A stretch of 64,000 bases of DNA from Algiphilus aromaticivorans DG1253 (GTDB lineage: Bacteria > Pseudomonadota > Gammaproteobacteria > Nevskiales > Nevskiaceae): contig NZ_JPOG01000001.1 in NCBI RefSeq assembly GCF_000733765.1, forward strand, positions 2,232,001 through 2,296,000. Reading direction: 5' to 3'. Under the pieces are notes generated by a model. The model was given only the letters and a program-made list of their open reading frames with translations, did not search any database and was not told the DNA's origin. Each line of letters opens with the position of its first letter. Positions within the stretch are counted from its first letter, which is position 1. Positions 36,025 to 47,381 of the stretch are shown here, piece by piece. The position numbers and the translations under genes were made by a program.

Positions 36025-36053
36025 AAAGAAAGGCCCGCTCCGGAGAGCGGGCC
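36025..36053 (-). terminator. Rho-independent terminator of the symporter operon
   Basis: A perfect 9-bp stem (36032-36040 with 36045-36053), four-base loop and TTTCTTT on the minus strand, about 30 bases after the symporter stop. Confidence 0.9.
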
Positions 36054-36081
36054 ATGGTCAGGCCGGAAGAACCTGATTTGC

Positions 36082-37860
36082 TCAGTGCGCCGCAGTGGCT
36101 CCGACAGCCCCGCGCGGGATGCGCACATCCTCGACGAGCTGCTGAATGTGAGCCGGGGGCGGCGCCGTCATGCGCGAGACCGTGAAGGCAACGATGAAGT
36201 TAAGCACCGCGCCAATGGCACCGAAGCTCTGCGGCTGCACACCGAAGATCCAGCCTTCGGCGGTGTCCGGCAGCATCGCGGTCTCGGCAAAGAAGAACCA
36301 GCCCTTGAAGAGGAAGATGTAGACCAAGGTACTGATCAAGCCAGTGAGCATGCCCGCGATCGCGCCCTCCTTGTTCATGCGCGTGCTGAAGATGCCGAGC
36401 ATGAGTACGGGGAAGAGCGAGGAGGCGGCGATGCCGAAGGCCAATGCCACGACCTCTGCCGCGAAGCCGGGTGGATTGAGTCCTAAATAGCCCGCCACCA
36501 GAATCGCCACACCCATGGATATGCGACCGGCGAGCAGCTCCTGCTTGTCGGAGATGTCCTTGGCCACGATGCTCTTGAGCAGGTCGTGCGACACCGCAGA
36601 GGAAATCGCCAGCAGCAGACCCGCGGCCGTGGACAGTGCCGCCGCCAGACCGCCGGCAGCTACCAACGCAATCACCCAGCCGGGCAGCCCCGCGATCTCG
36701 GGGTTGGCCAGCACCATGATGTCGCGGTCAACGGTGAGCTCGTTACCTCCCCAGCCGTATGCCTCGGCCTGGTCGGCGAACTCCGGATTCTTGGCATTGT
36801 AGTACTGGATGCGGCCGTCGTTGTTCTTGTCATCGAAGGCCAGCAGACCGGTTTCCTCCCAGGTGCGCATCCATCCCGGCCGCTCCTCGGCCACCAGGTT
36901 GCCCTGCTCGGTACCGACCTCGCCCGGCTGCACGGTGTTGAGGAGGTTGTACATCGCCATCGCACCGACCGCCGGGGCCGTGGTGTAGAGGATACCGATG
37001 AAGACCAGCGCCCAGCCCGCCGACTTGCGCGCGTCACGCACCCGGGGCACCGTGAAGAAGCGGATGATGACGTGCGGCAGGCCCGCCGTCCCTATCATCA
37101 AGGCCATGGTCAGCAGGAACATGTTAAGCATGCTCATGCCTCCGGGCTCGGTATAGGCTGAGAAGCCTAGATCGGTCACCAGCCCGTCCAGCTTGTCGAG
37201 CAGCCATGTACCGTCGGCAACGGTGCCACCGAGGCCGATCTGCGGCAGCGCCACGCCCGTGATCTGCAGCGAGATGAAGATCGCCGGCACGGTATAGGCG
37301 AAGATCATCACCACGTACTGCGCAATCTGCGTGTAGGTAATGCCCTTCATGCCGCCGAGCACGGCGTAGGTGAAGACCACGGCCATGCCGATGACGAGGC
37401 CAGTCGTGATATCCACCTCAAGGAAGCGCGAAAAGGCGATACCGGCGCCGCGCATCTGGCCAATGACGTAGGTCAGCGACATGATGACGAGGCAGATCAC
37501 CGCAACGACGCGCGCAGTCTGGGAGTAGAACCGGTCACCGATGAATTCGGGCACCGTGAACTTGCCGAACTTGCGCAGATACGGCGCCAACAACATCGCC
37601 ATCAGCACGTAGCCACCGGTCCAGCCCATCAGGTAGACCGATCCGCTGTAGCCCAGGAAGGCGATGAGGCCGGCCATGGAGATAAAGGAGGCCGCGCTCA
37701 TCCAGTCGGCGGCCGTGGCCATGCCGTTGAGTACGGGGTGAATGCCCTTGTTGGCGACGTAGTACTCGCCGGTCGTGCCGGCGCGAGCCCACAGCGCGAT
37801 GCCGATATAAAGCGCGAAGGTGCCGCCAACGAAGAGATAAATCCAGGTTTGGGTATCCAT
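36082..37860 (-). CDS. Sodium:solute symporter, VC_2705/ActP-like family
   Basis: A 592-residue inner-membrane transporter with about 13 helices and the SSF core: FALYIGIALWARAG, YYVANKGIHPVLNGMATAAD, WMSAASFISMAGLIAFLGYSG, and LAAALSTAAGLLLAISSAVS. A long hydrophilic loop around residues 320-380 is typical of the large sodium-symporter subfamily that is always encoded with a small DUF4212 protein, as here (6 bp upstream). It is related to acetate/pyruvate symporters. The substrate is probably a short carboxylate, which fits the acs and sensor genes at the left of the window. Confidence 0.92.
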   Translation of the reverse strand: MDTQTWIYLFVGGTFALYIGIALWARAGTTGEYYVANKGIHPVLNGMATAADWMSAASFISMAGLIAFLGYSGSVYLMGWTGGYVLMAMLLAPYLRKFGKFTVPEFIGDRFYSQTARVVAVICLVIMSLTYVIGQMRGAGIAFSRFLEVDITTGLVIGMAVVFTYAVLGGMKGITYTQIAQYVVMIFAYTVPAIFISLQITGVALPQIGLGGTVADGTWLLDKLDGLVTDLGFSAYTEPGGMSMLNMFLLTMALMIGTAGLPHVIIRFFTVPRVRDARKSAGWALVFIGILYTTAPAVGAMAMYNLLNTVQPGEVGTEQGNLVAEERPGWMRTWEETGLLAFDDKNNDGRIQYYNAKNPEFADQAEAYGWGGNELTVDRDIMVLANPEIAGLPGWVIALVAAGGLAAALSTAAGLLLAISSAVSHDLLKSIVAKDISDKQELLAGRISMGVAILVAGYLGLNPPGFAAEVVALAFGIAASSLFPVLMLGIFSTRMNKEGAIAGMLTGLISTLVYIFLFKGWFFFAETAMLPDTAEGWIFGVQPQSFGAIGAVLNFIVAFTVSRMTAPPPAHIQQLVEDVRIPRGAVGATAAH

Positions 37861-37866
37861 GGCGGC

Positions 37867-38133
37867 TTACTCCTCGTGCACGTCGAACTTGCGATCGAGC
37901 TGATTCATACGCCAGACGTATATGAAGATCAGCACGATGAAGGTGTAGATCGAGCCCTGCTGGGCGAACCAGAAACCGAGCTTGTAGCCGCCCAGCGGTA
38001 TCGCGTTCAGCGGTTCGACGAGCAAAATTCCGGCGCCGAAGGACACGGCAAACCAGATAACCAGCAGCGTGAGGAGGAGTCGCAGATTGGCCTTCCAGTA
38101 GGCCACTGCCGCCTCCCGTTTCTCATCCGTCAT
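37867..38133 (-). CDS. DUF4212 small symporter subunit
   Basis: An 88-residue membrane protein with two helices (about 18-40 and 54-76) and the family pattern AVAYWKANLRLLLTLLVIWF, then GGYKLGFWFAQQGS and FIYVWRMNQLDRKF. The ATG at 38133 has CAGGAGA upstream; an earlier in-frame ATG would add unrelated residues. It is coupled to the symporter gene and is its usual partner. Confidence 0.92.
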   Translation of the reverse strand: MTDEKREAAVAYWKANLRLLLTLLVIWFAVSFGAGILLVEPLNAIPLGGYKLGFWFAQQGSIYTFIVLIFIYVWRMNQLDRKFDVHEE

Positions 38134-38477
38134 GGGTGTCTCCTGATAGTTGTAGGGAACGCTTTGCAGGCGCAAGCAATCTAGCAACGTACCGGTAGCG
38201 CAACATCCCCGACTTTGGTCGAACAGCGCCCAAGAGGCCACGAGGGTAAACAACTTGGTGGTAGCCACAGCATCGATCAGACGCGAAACACAAAGGCACT
38301 ATCGCGCTCCGACTCTCGATTTCATCCATCGGCCAAAACCGTGAACTTCGAAACGTGCGCCTATGGCTGGCGCTGGGTTTGGAGCCGGTCCCACCAACGA
38401 CGCTGGCCAGCCATGGGGCGGCCGAGGCGGCCTGCCGCCGCTCCACTTCGCTACCGACGCCGGCTCGGAGGCGCAAG
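38134..38477. other. Interval upstream of the symporter operon
   Basis: About 340 bp without a supported gene. The part nearest the DUF4212 gene should hold its promoter. The right-hand end may be further decayed sequence of the efflux-pump remnant that is recognisable from 38478. Confidence 0.4.
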
Positions 38478-38663
38478 ATGTTGGGTGTCGTGGCCTTCTA
38501 GGGCGCGCTCTTCTCGACGACGCTGACGCACTTCGTCGTACCGGCGCTATACGCGCTGGTGGCGCAGCACACCGAGATGCCCGGCTGGCAAGCGCAGCGG
38601 CTGGCGCGTCAGGAGGCAGGCGCCCGGCGGAAACTCACCTCGGCGAACGGTGTCGCTATCTGA
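38478..38663 (+). pseudogene. Remnant of an RND efflux transporter C-terminus
   Basis: One plus-strand frame reads MLGVVAF, then TAG at 38499-38501, then GALFSTTLTHFVVPALYALV and on to TGA at 38661. The segment TLxxFVVPALYxLV is the last membrane helix signature of AcrB/MexB-type (HAE1/RND) pumps. The internal TAG replaces what would be a Trp (TGG) or similar codon, and nothing upstream restores the roughly 1000 residues of a pump. It is therefore a decayed 3' end, next to an intact TetR gene that may once have regulated it. Confidence 0.75.
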
Positions 38664-38705
38664 ACGTAGCAAGCGCGATGTTAATATCGCCACCAGGGGG
38701 ATCCC

Positions 38706-39341
38706 ATGCCGCGCAAAGCTTCCACGCAGCCATCAACCACACTGCAGTCGATTCGCGACCACGCCTTCACGCTCTTCGGTCGTCACGGCTACGAGGGTGT
38801 GTCCATCGGCGAGATCGCGACACACGCCAGGCTATCCAAGGGTGCGCTCTATTGGCACTTTCCAGGCAAGGAGGCGCTTTACCTCGACTGCCTGACGCGG
38901 CTGCACGCGATCTTCAACGAGCACATCTTCGACCGCATGCGCGCGGGGCAGGATCCGGTCTCGCGCATCCTCAGCCTCTTCAACGGGCTGGGCACCATGC
39001 TCACCGACCCGCGTGTGCAGACCGGCGTCGCCGGCTACTGGCTCACCCCCATGCGCTCGACCTCGCCACGGTTGGACGAGGCGCAGCGCGCCTTCGAGGC
39101 CACCTCGCGCGAAGTGATCGTGGAGACGCTGCGCGACGGCGTCGCCCAGGGGCATTTCGATCTGCAGGACGATCTCGAGGACATGGCCTCGGCGATCATG
39201 GCGCTGGTGGAGGCCATCATCCTGCCGCTGCGCCACCAGGAGCACGGCGAGGTCAGCGCCATGCTCGGCGTGTTGGCGCGCACGCTGTTCCGCGCCTACG
39301 CCAACAGTGGCGATCTGGTCGAGCGCGCACGCGCCATCTGA
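38706..39341 (+). CDS. TetR-family transcriptional regulator (AcrR-like)
   Basis: A 211-residue regulator. The N-terminal helix-turn-helix is classic: IRDHAFTLFGRHGYEGVSIG, EIATHARLSKGALYWHF and PGKEALYLDCL. The C-terminal ligand-binding half is all-helical and matches the AcrR/TtgR style. AGGGGG lies seven bases before the ATG. It follows the RND remnant on the same strand. Regulators of this type usually repress efflux genes, so either it has lost its neighbour target or it acts elsewhere. Confidence 0.92.
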   Translation: MPRKASTQPSTTLQSIRDHAFTLFGRHGYEGVSIGEIATHARLSKGALYWHFPGKEALYLDCLTRLHAIFNEHIFDRMRAGQDPVSRILSLFNGLGTMLTDPRVQTGVAGYWLTPMRSTSPRLDEAQRAFEATSREVIVETLRDGVAQGHFDLQDDLEDMASAIMALVEAIILPLRHQEHGEVSAMLGVLARTLFRAYANSGDLVERARAI

Positions 39342-39625
39342 GAGGGCGGTGACAAAAGCACTAAGCTCGGCATCTCTACCCTGTCCGGCGCTCGACCGTT
39401 TCGTCGTGAACGAAACGGCGTGTCAGCCCCGACGAGGTCAGGCACGGGGCTGCGCCTGACCAATGCTCATGTCTTGCCCCATACACTGCGCTACCAGCGC
39501 TCCAGACAGCATCGACCTGCGGTTGCGCAATACGTTTTGTAAACACCCTCCAAGGCTGCCGCCCTAGGTTCAGGGGTGATTCATTGCACCCCGGTAACCT
39601 CGAAGCTCCCGCGAGGTAGATCGCC

Positions 39626-40096
39626 ATGAAGCCGAAAACCGCCGCCGTAATATCGCTGACGCTGGCCGGGGCGCTGCCGGCACTCGCGTCCGCACAGATG
39701 CGTGCCGAGGTGGTCGAGGCACGGCCCTACTATGTGTCAGCCACTACCACTGAGCGGCGCGAGATCTGTCGCCGCCCCAGCGGTCTGCTCGGTGGCCGCG
39801 AGGGACAAATTCTCGGTGGCGTGGCCGGAGGCTTCATCGGCAGCGAATTCGGCTCGGGGCGAGGCCGCGACATCGCCACCGTCGCCGGCGCCCTGCTCGG
39901 CAGCGAGTTCGGCCGCCGGAACTTCGACCGCGGGCGCCGCGACTGCCGTGTCGAGGCCGTCGAAGTCCCCTCGGAAGCGATCGGTGGCTACGACGTGATC
40001 TACGAGCAGAACGGCCGCCTCTGGCGCACGCGCACCCGCGAGCATCCAGGCGCGCATATGGCCGTGCCCATGCGAAGCTCGGAGCCGAAGGGATGA
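39626..40096 (+). CDS. Glycine-zipper 2TM-domain exported protein
   Basis: A 156-residue protein with a signal peptide (AAVISLTLAGALPALASAQ) and two glycine-zipper helices (about 65-98: GGVAGGFIGSEFGSGRGRD and VAGALLGSEFGRR), a pattern of the Rickettsia 17-kDa antigen/YmgG family. No lipobox cysteine is seen. Two further Cys flank the zipper. GAGG precedes the ATG. Its stop overlaps the next ORF's start (ATGA), forming an operon that runs on to phoP and phoQ. It is probably periplasmic or outer-membrane associated. Confidence 0.85.
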   Translation: MKPKTAAVISLTLAGALPALASAQMRAEVVEARPYYVSATTTERREICRRPSGLLGGREGQILGGVAGGFIGSEFGSGRGRDIATVAGALLGSEFGRRNFDRGRRDCRVEAVEVPSEAIGGYDVIYEQNGRLWRTRTREHPGAHMAVPMRSSEPKG

Positions 40097-40473
40097 GCCT
40101 AGAGCACCTGCCCCGGCTGTCGCTGCTGACCACTCTGGCGCTGTTGAGCGCTGGAGCCGTCGCGATGCCGGCGACTGCGCAGCTGGACGGACTCGGCAGC
40201 GAAAGCGGCCTCTCACGCGATCTGCTCAACAACGAGCCCCCCCTTAGCGAGCCGCCGCTGGACATCGGCCCACAGCCCGAAGAGCGCCCACGCGCGCCGC
40301 TGCACCTCAACCGCGCCCAAGCTGCCGCACAGGCGCGCGACCTGCATGGTGGCCGCGTGCTGTCGGTGCACTGGACCGGCAACGGCTATCGCGTCAAGCT
40401 GCTGCGCCATGGCGAGGTGCGCATCGTGCGCGTCGCCGACGCACCGCCTGAGAAAGAAAAAAAAGACCAGTAA
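40093..40473 (+). CDS. PepSY-like periplasmic protein
   Basis: A 126-residue protein with a signal peptide (LLTTLALLSAGAVAMPATAQ), a proline-rich middle, and a C-terminal PepSY-like unit (AAAQARDLHGGRVLSVHWTG, then YRVKLLRHGEVRIVRV) ending in lysines. PepSY proteins just upstream of PhoP/PhoQ-type genes are common in gammaproteobacteria, where they may feed a signal to the kinase. It overlaps the glycine-zipper gene by four bases and lies 9 bp before phoP. Confidence 0.83.
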   Translation: MSLEHLPRLSLLTTLALLSAGAVAMPATAQLDGLGSESGLSRDLLNNEPPLSEPPLDIGPQPEERPRAPLHLNRAQAAAQARDLHGGRVLSVHWTGNGYRVKLLRHGEVRIVRVADAPPEKEKKDQ

Positions 40474-40482
40474 GGGAACACT

Positions 40483-41160
40483 ATGCGATTGCTGATCATC
40501 GAGGACGAGCAGGCACTGCTCGACCAGCTCGCCAAGCTATTGGAACGCGAAGGCTATACCGTCGAGAAGGCCACCAACGGGGAGGACGGCGGCTGGATGG
40601 CCAGCGAATTCGCCCTGGACTTGGCCATCGTCGACCTCGGGCTGCCGGACATCTCCGGCGTCGAGGTCATCCGACAGCTGCGTGCCGACGACAAGAGCTA
40701 CCCGGTACTCATCCTCACCGCGCGCGACGGCTGGCAGGCCAAGGTGGAGGCACTGGAGGCCGGCGCCGACGACTATGTCGTCAAGCCCTTCCACGAGGAG
40801 GAACTGCTCGCCCGAGTGCGCGCGCTGCTGCGGCGCGCCAGCGGCTGGGCCAGCGCCGAGATCTGCTCCGGCCCTTTCACGCTGGATACGCGTGGCCACA
40901 GCCTGAAGCGCGGCGACACCAGCATCGAGCTGACCGCCTTCGAGTACAAGGTACTCGAATACCTGCTGCTGCACGCTGGCGAAGTCATCTCCAAGACGCG
41001 CCTTTCCGAGCACATCTACGACGAGGAAACCGAGCGCGACAGCAACGTCATCGAGGTCTTCATTCGCCGCCTGCGCACCAAGCTCGACCCGGATGACTCG
41101 CTGCATCCCATCGAGACCCTGCGCGGGCAGGGTTATCGCTGGTCCTTGCCGCGCGGCTGA
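40483..41160 (+). CDS. phoP: Response regulator PhoP (OmpR family)
   Basis: A 225-residue regulator: receiver with EDE at 7-9, phospho-acceptor Asp51 in IVDLGLPD, Lys in VVKPFHEEEL, and an OmpR-type winged helix in the second half (LTAFEYKVLEYLLLHAGEVI, RDSNVIEVFIRRLRTKL). AAGGGAA precedes the ATG. Length and pairing with the PhoQ-like kinase five bases downstream support the name. PhoP usually answers low magnesium, acid pH or cationic peptides by changing envelope genes. Confidence 0.93.
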   Translation: MRLLIIEDEQALLDQLAKLLEREGYTVEKATNGEDGGWMASEFALDLAIVDLGLPDISGVEVIRQLRADDKSYPVLILTARDGWQAKVEALEAGADDYVVKPFHEEELLARVRALLRRASGWASAEICSGPFTLDTRGHSLKRGDTSIELTAFEYKVLEYLLLHAGEVISKTRLSEHIYDEETERDSNVIEVFIRRLRTKLDPDDSLHPIETLRGQGYRWSLPRG

Positions 41161-41165
41161 CGGCG

Positions 41166-42494
41166 GTGTCGCTGCGGCCCACTTCGCTGCGCGCTCGCCT
41201 GATCCTGGGCGCGCTGCTGGTGCTGGCCATCTTCCTGACCGCCGCCGGCGTCGGCCAGGAACGCGCCTTCCGCGCTGCGGCGCTGTCCGCAGAGCAGGAC
41301 AAGCTCCGCGGCCTGATCTACGCGCTGCTCGGCGCCACCGAGCCCTCGGCGCGCGGCGGCCTCGTCATCGGCGACTTCGACCTGCCCGACCCGCGCCTGA
41401 CCCAGCCTGACTCCGGCCTGGCGGCCTGGCTACTGACGCTTGAGGACGAGGTCGTCTGGCGCTCGCCCAGCGCGCTGCACGCGCCGCCCGAGCATGGCCT
41501 CGGCGAGGTCGGCGATTTCCACTTCGAGGAAACGCCCGAGCATTTCCTGACTACCTATCACCTGCGCTGGATCGGCACCGACGCCGAAGCCCGGCGTTAT
41601 CAGTTGCTGGTCGAGAGCAGCAAGGGCTCCTTCCAGCAGCAGCTCACCGCCTACCGGCGCCAGCTCCTGGGATGGCTGCTGGCCGCAGCGGCGGGGCTGC
41701 TGATCACCCTCATGATCGTGCTGGCCTGGCTGATCCAGCCCGTGCGCCGCATGGAGCGCGAGCTGCGCGCCGTCGAGCGCGGCGACACCGATGAACTTGC
41801 CGGCAGATATCCCGACGAGCTACGGCCGCTGGCCAGTGCGCTGAACGCCATGGTGCAGACCGAACGCAACCAGCAGGCGCGCTACCGCAACGCTCTCGGC
41901 GACCTCGCACACTCGCTGAAGACGCCGCTGGCCGTGCTCGACGGCATGCTGCGCGAGGGCAACACAGACGTCGCGCAGACGCGCGAGCAGGTCGAGCGCA
42001 TGCGCCACATCACCGAGCACCAACTCGCGCGCGCCAGCCACGCCGGACGCCGCACGCTCGCCCGCCCACAAGTGCTCGCGCCCGTCGTCGACAAGATCGC
42101 CAGCTCCATGGCCAAGGTCTACCACGACAAGGCGCCGCAGATAACGCAGGATGTTCCCCAAGGGCTGAATCTTCGCGTCGAGGAAGGCGATCTCTTCGAG
42201 CTGGTCGGCAACATTCTCGACAATGCCTGCAAGTGGTGCGAGCAGGCGGTGGCCATCAGCAGCGAGCGCGACGGCGGCAGCATCACCATCACCGTCGAGG
42301 ACGACGGCCCCGGCTTTCCGGAAGATGCGCAGCAATTTCTCAAACGCGGCCAGCGCGCCGACCAACGTACGCCGGGCCAGGGGCTCGGCCTGGCGACGGT
42401 CAAGGACCTCGTCGACCTCTACGAGGGCAGCATTCTCATCGATCGCAGCCGCAGGCTGGGCGGGGCGCGTCTGGTGCTTCGCCTGCGCGCCTGA
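41166..42494 (+). CDS. phoQ: Sensor histidine kinase PhoQ
   Basis: A 442-residue inner-membrane kinase starting at GTG. Helix 1 is at about 11-30 and helix 2 at about 165-190, enclosing a periplasmic sensor with acidic patches (EDEVVW, EVGDFHFEETPEHF). A HAMP domain comes next, then His249 in DLAHSLKTPLAV, the N box ELVGNILDNACKWC, G1 VEDDGPGFPEDAQQFLKRGQ and G2 TPGQGLGLATVKDLVDLYEG. The ATP-binding part closely follows enterobacterial PhoQ. It is convergent with murJ, the stops being six bases apart. Confidence 0.92.
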   Translation: MSLRPTSLRARLILGALLVLAIFLTAAGVGQERAFRAAALSAEQDKLRGLIYALLGATEPSARGGLVIGDFDLPDPRLTQPDSGLAAWLLTLEDEVVWRSPSALHAPPEHGLGEVGDFHFEETPEHFLTTYHLRWIGTDAEARRYQLLVESSKGSFQQQLTAYRRQLLGWLLAAAAGLLITLMIVLAWLIQPVRRMERELRAVERGDTDELAGRYPDELRPLASALNAMVQTERNQQARYRNALGDLAHSLKTPLAVLDGMLREGNTDVAQTREQVERMRHITEHQLARASHAGRRTLARPQVLAPVVDKIASSMAKVYHDKAPQITQDVPQGLNLRVEEGDLFELVGNILDNACKWCEQAVAISSERDGGSITITVEDDGPGFPEDAQQFLKRGQRADQRTPGQGLGLATVKDLVDLYEGSILIDRSRRLGGARLVLRLRA

Positions 42495-42500
42495 GCCGCG

Positions 42501-44063
42501 TCAGTCGCGATGCCGGAGCCCTGACAGCAGCCGCAGCGGCTGCAGGCCGAGCAACATCAGCGCCAGCAGGTAGGTGACCGCCGCCGCGACGATGATGCCG
42601 AGCAGGCCGAAGCCGCGCTGTAGCGCGGCGGCGTCGAGCCAGTCGCCGAACCAGGCGGCAGCTGCCAGCGCCACGGCGCTCATGAGCAGGCTGGCGGCAC
42701 CGATGCGCAGCAGATAGATGCCCCACCCCGGTAGCGGCCGATAAACCCCGTCCAGGCGCAGGCGCCGATAGAGCAGTCCGGCATGCAGCCAGCTTGCTGC
42801 GGCCGTGGCGCCGGCGATGCCGACGTGCGGGCGGGCGTAGCCGGCTTTTACCAGCGCCGTGGTTACCACCACCGATACCACCATGCCGGCGCCGAAGGCG
42901 ATGGCGCCCAGGCGCAGCGGCTCGGTCGTATCCTGCCGCGAGTAGAAGCCCGGAATCAGCACCTTGACCAGCGAGAAGCCCACGAAGGCGAAGGCGTAAG
43001 CCACCAGCGCCGCCGACGTCATGGCGACGTCGCGCTCGGTGAAGGCATTGTGATGAAAGAGCGTGGCAACGATGGGTTCCGCCAGCAGCAGCAGCCCTAG
43101 CGCCGCCGGCGCGCCCAGCAGCAGCACCAGGCGCAGCGCCCAGTCCAGCGTGCCGCTGAAGCCCTCGGCGTCGCTGCCGGCGAACTGCCCGGCCAGGTAG
43201 GGAAGGATCACCGTGGCGATGGCGATGGAGAACACCCCCAGCGGGAACTCCATCAGGCGATCCGCGTACCAAAGCCAGCTGACGCTGCCATCGCCGGGCA
43301 GGAAGGAGGCGATCACCGAATCCAGCAGCAGGCTGAGCTGGGAGATTGACGCCCCCAGCATGATGGGCAGCATCAGCATGATGATGCGGCGCACCGCCGG
43401 GTCGCGCCATCCCGCGCGCGGCCGCGGTAGCAGCCCCAGCTTCCAGACCGAAGGCAGCTGGAAGCAGAGCTGCAGGATGCCGCCGATCAGAACGGCGATG
43501 GCCAGCGCCTCCACCGACGGCGCGTAGAGCAGGGCCGCCGCGATGAGCGACAGATTCAGCAGCACCGGCGTGATGGCCGGCACAGCGAAACGGCCGTGCG
43601 CGTTCAGAATGCCGGAGGCCAGCGCCGCCAGCGAGATACACAGCAGATAGGGGAAGGTCCAGCGCAGCAGCGTGACGGCGGTTTCGAACTTCTCGGCATC
43701 GGCCCGGAAACCGGGCGCGAAGATGCTCATCAGCAGCGGCGCGGCCAGCACGCCGGCGGCAGTGATGAGCAGCAGGAAGGCGCCCATGGTGGAGGCGACG
43801 CTGTCGATCAGCCGGCGCATATCCTCTTCCGTGCCCTGCGACTGCGTTTCCTTGAGCACCGGCACGAAGGCCTGCTGGAAGGCGCCCTCTGCGAACATGC
43901 GCCGGAAGAGATTGGGGATGCGGAAGGCGACGAAAAAGGCGTCCATAGCCGCGCCGGCACCGAAGAGCGCGGCCTGCAGCATGTCGCGCACAAAGCCAAG
44001 CACCCGCGAGGCGAGCGTGGCGGCACCAACGACGCCGGTGGACTTCATCAGGGAACGGGACAT
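42501..44063 (-). CDS. murJ: Lipid II flippase MurJ
   Basis: A 520-residue MOP-superfamily membrane protein with about 14 helices that moves lipid II across the inner membrane. Family signatures are STGVVGAATLASRVLGFVRD at the start, FFVAFRIPNLFRRMFAEGAF and AFVPVLKE. The ATG at 44063 is chosen because the family starts about there; 18 earlier in-frame codons look non-coding. A second ATG five codons later is possible. It is divergent from rpsT, a common arrangement. Confidence 0.96.
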   Translation of the reverse strand: MSRSLMKSTGVVGAATLASRVLGFVRDMLQAALFGAGAAMDAFFVAFRIPNLFRRMFAEGAFQQAFVPVLKETQSQGTEEDMRRLIDSVASTMGAFLLLITAAGVLAAPLLMSIFAPGFRADAEKFETAVTLLRWTFPYLLCISLAALASGILNAHGRFAVPAITPVLLNLSLIAAALLYAPSVEALAIAVLIGGILQLCFQLPSVWKLGLLPRPRAGWRDPAVRRIIMLMLPIMLGASISQLSLLLDSVIASFLPGDGSVSWLWYADRLMEFPLGVFSIAIATVILPYLAGQFAGSDAEGFSGTLDWALRLVLLLGAPAALGLLLLAEPIVATLFHHNAFTERDVAMTSAALVAYAFAFVGFSLVKVLIPGFYSRQDTTEPLRLGAIAFGAGMVVSVVVTTALVKAGYARPHVGIAGATAAASWLHAGLLYRRLRLDGVYRPLPGWGIYLLRIGAASLLMSAVALAAAAWFGDWLDAAALQRGFGLLGIIVAAAVTYLLALMLLGLQPLRLLSGLRHRD

Positions 44064-44192
44064 GCCGGCGGGCTCCGCACGGGGGAAATCGAGCTGGCGC
44101 CTTCGGTTGACAAGCACCGGAGGCGCGAGAATACTACGCCACCTTTTTGGGGCCCTGCCCCAATCTCCCAGTTACGAATCGCGGAGTCTGTC

Positions 44193-44462
44193 TTGGCCAA
44201 TTCGCCCCAGGCGCGCAAGCGCGCGCTCCAGAACGAAAAGCGTCGCACGCTGCATGCATCGCAGCGCTCGATGGTGCGTTCCTCCATCAAGAAGGTCATC
44301 AACGCCCTCGAGGCGAAGAACGCCGAAGCCGCACGCAGCGCCTATCAGGAAATGGTGCCGCTGCTCGATCGCTACGCCGGTCGCGGCCTCATCCACAAGA
44401 ACAAGGCAGCGCGCCACAAGCAACGCCTGCACAAGCACGTCCGCGAGCTCGAGAGCGCCTGA
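44193..44462 (+). CDS. rpsT: 30S ribosomal protein S20
   Basis: An 89-residue basic protein: ANSPQARKRALQNEKRRTLH, SMVRSSIKKVINALEAKN and GLIHKNKAARHKQRLHKHV are the S20 signatures. There is no ATG in the right place. The frame starts at TTG 44193 with GGAG six bases upstream, and E. coli rpsT also uses UUG, a start tied to its autoregulation. An artificial longer frame reads upstream through antisense murJ and should be ignored. Confidence 0.96.
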   Translation: MANSPQARKRALQNEKRRTLHASQRSMVRSSIKKVINALEAKNAEAARSAYQEMVPLLDRYAGRGLIHKNKAARHKQRLHKHVRELESA

Positions 44463-44500
44463 GCGCACTCGCTGGCGGTTCGGTAGATAAGTGATGGAAG

Positions 44501-44654
44501 GTGGGCCGGGCTTTAGCCGGGCCTACCTGCCTCCAGCATGTCGGCCTGAAGGCCGACCCACGGGTTGTCCCAGGCAGCTGTGGGTCGGGCTTCAGCCCGA
44601 CTTGCCCGATCCAGCATGTCGGCCTGAAAGCCGCCCCACGGGCCGATTCGGGCT

Positions 44655-44660
<6 letters not shown>
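44501..44660. repeat. REP-like palindrome array
   Basis: Four or five imperfect copies of a palindrome with consensus GTCGGSCTGAAGSCCGAC followed by CCAC lie in alternating orientation: about 44501-44526 (inverted), 44538-44562, 44580-44603 (inverted), 44616-44639, and a decayed one at 44643-44660. The last runs into the stop codon of proB. The layout is that of a BIME (alternating REP units) at the convergent ends of rpsT and proB. Confidence 0.75.
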
Positions 44661-47140
<2,480 letters not shown>

Positions 47141-47157
<17 letters not shown>

Positions 47158-47362
47158 CCCAGACCTCGGCAGCGCTGATCCTGCTGCTCTTGCCCGCGCG
47201 CAGACGCTCCAGGCGCTCCTCGGCGAGGTAGACGTCCTCCAGATCGTCGAGGTTGTCCTCAACCAGCTGGCGCAAGTAGAAGGCCTTGCTGCGGCCGGTA
47301 GCCCGGGCCAGCTGATCGAGGCGCTGCTCGGTATCCGGGCTCAAGCGAATGGTTGTCGGCAT
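47141..47362 (-). CDS. RelB/StbD-type ribbon-helix-helix antitoxin
   Basis: A 73-residue protein: the N-terminal PTTIRLSPDTEQRLDQLARA looks like a ribbon-helix-helix strand and helix, and the acidic C-terminal half (VEDNLDDLEDVYLAEERLER) would wrap the toxin. It precedes the toxin gene in the same transcript. An inverted repeat upstream may be its own operator. Confidence 0.9.
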
Positions 47363-47381
47363 CGTTGGCGGCGCATCAATG

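Noticed and set aside
39376-39627. An 83-codon minus-strand frame between the TetR and glycine-zipper genes
   Set aside because: No ribosome site or domain, and it overlaps the promoter region of the phoPQ operon.
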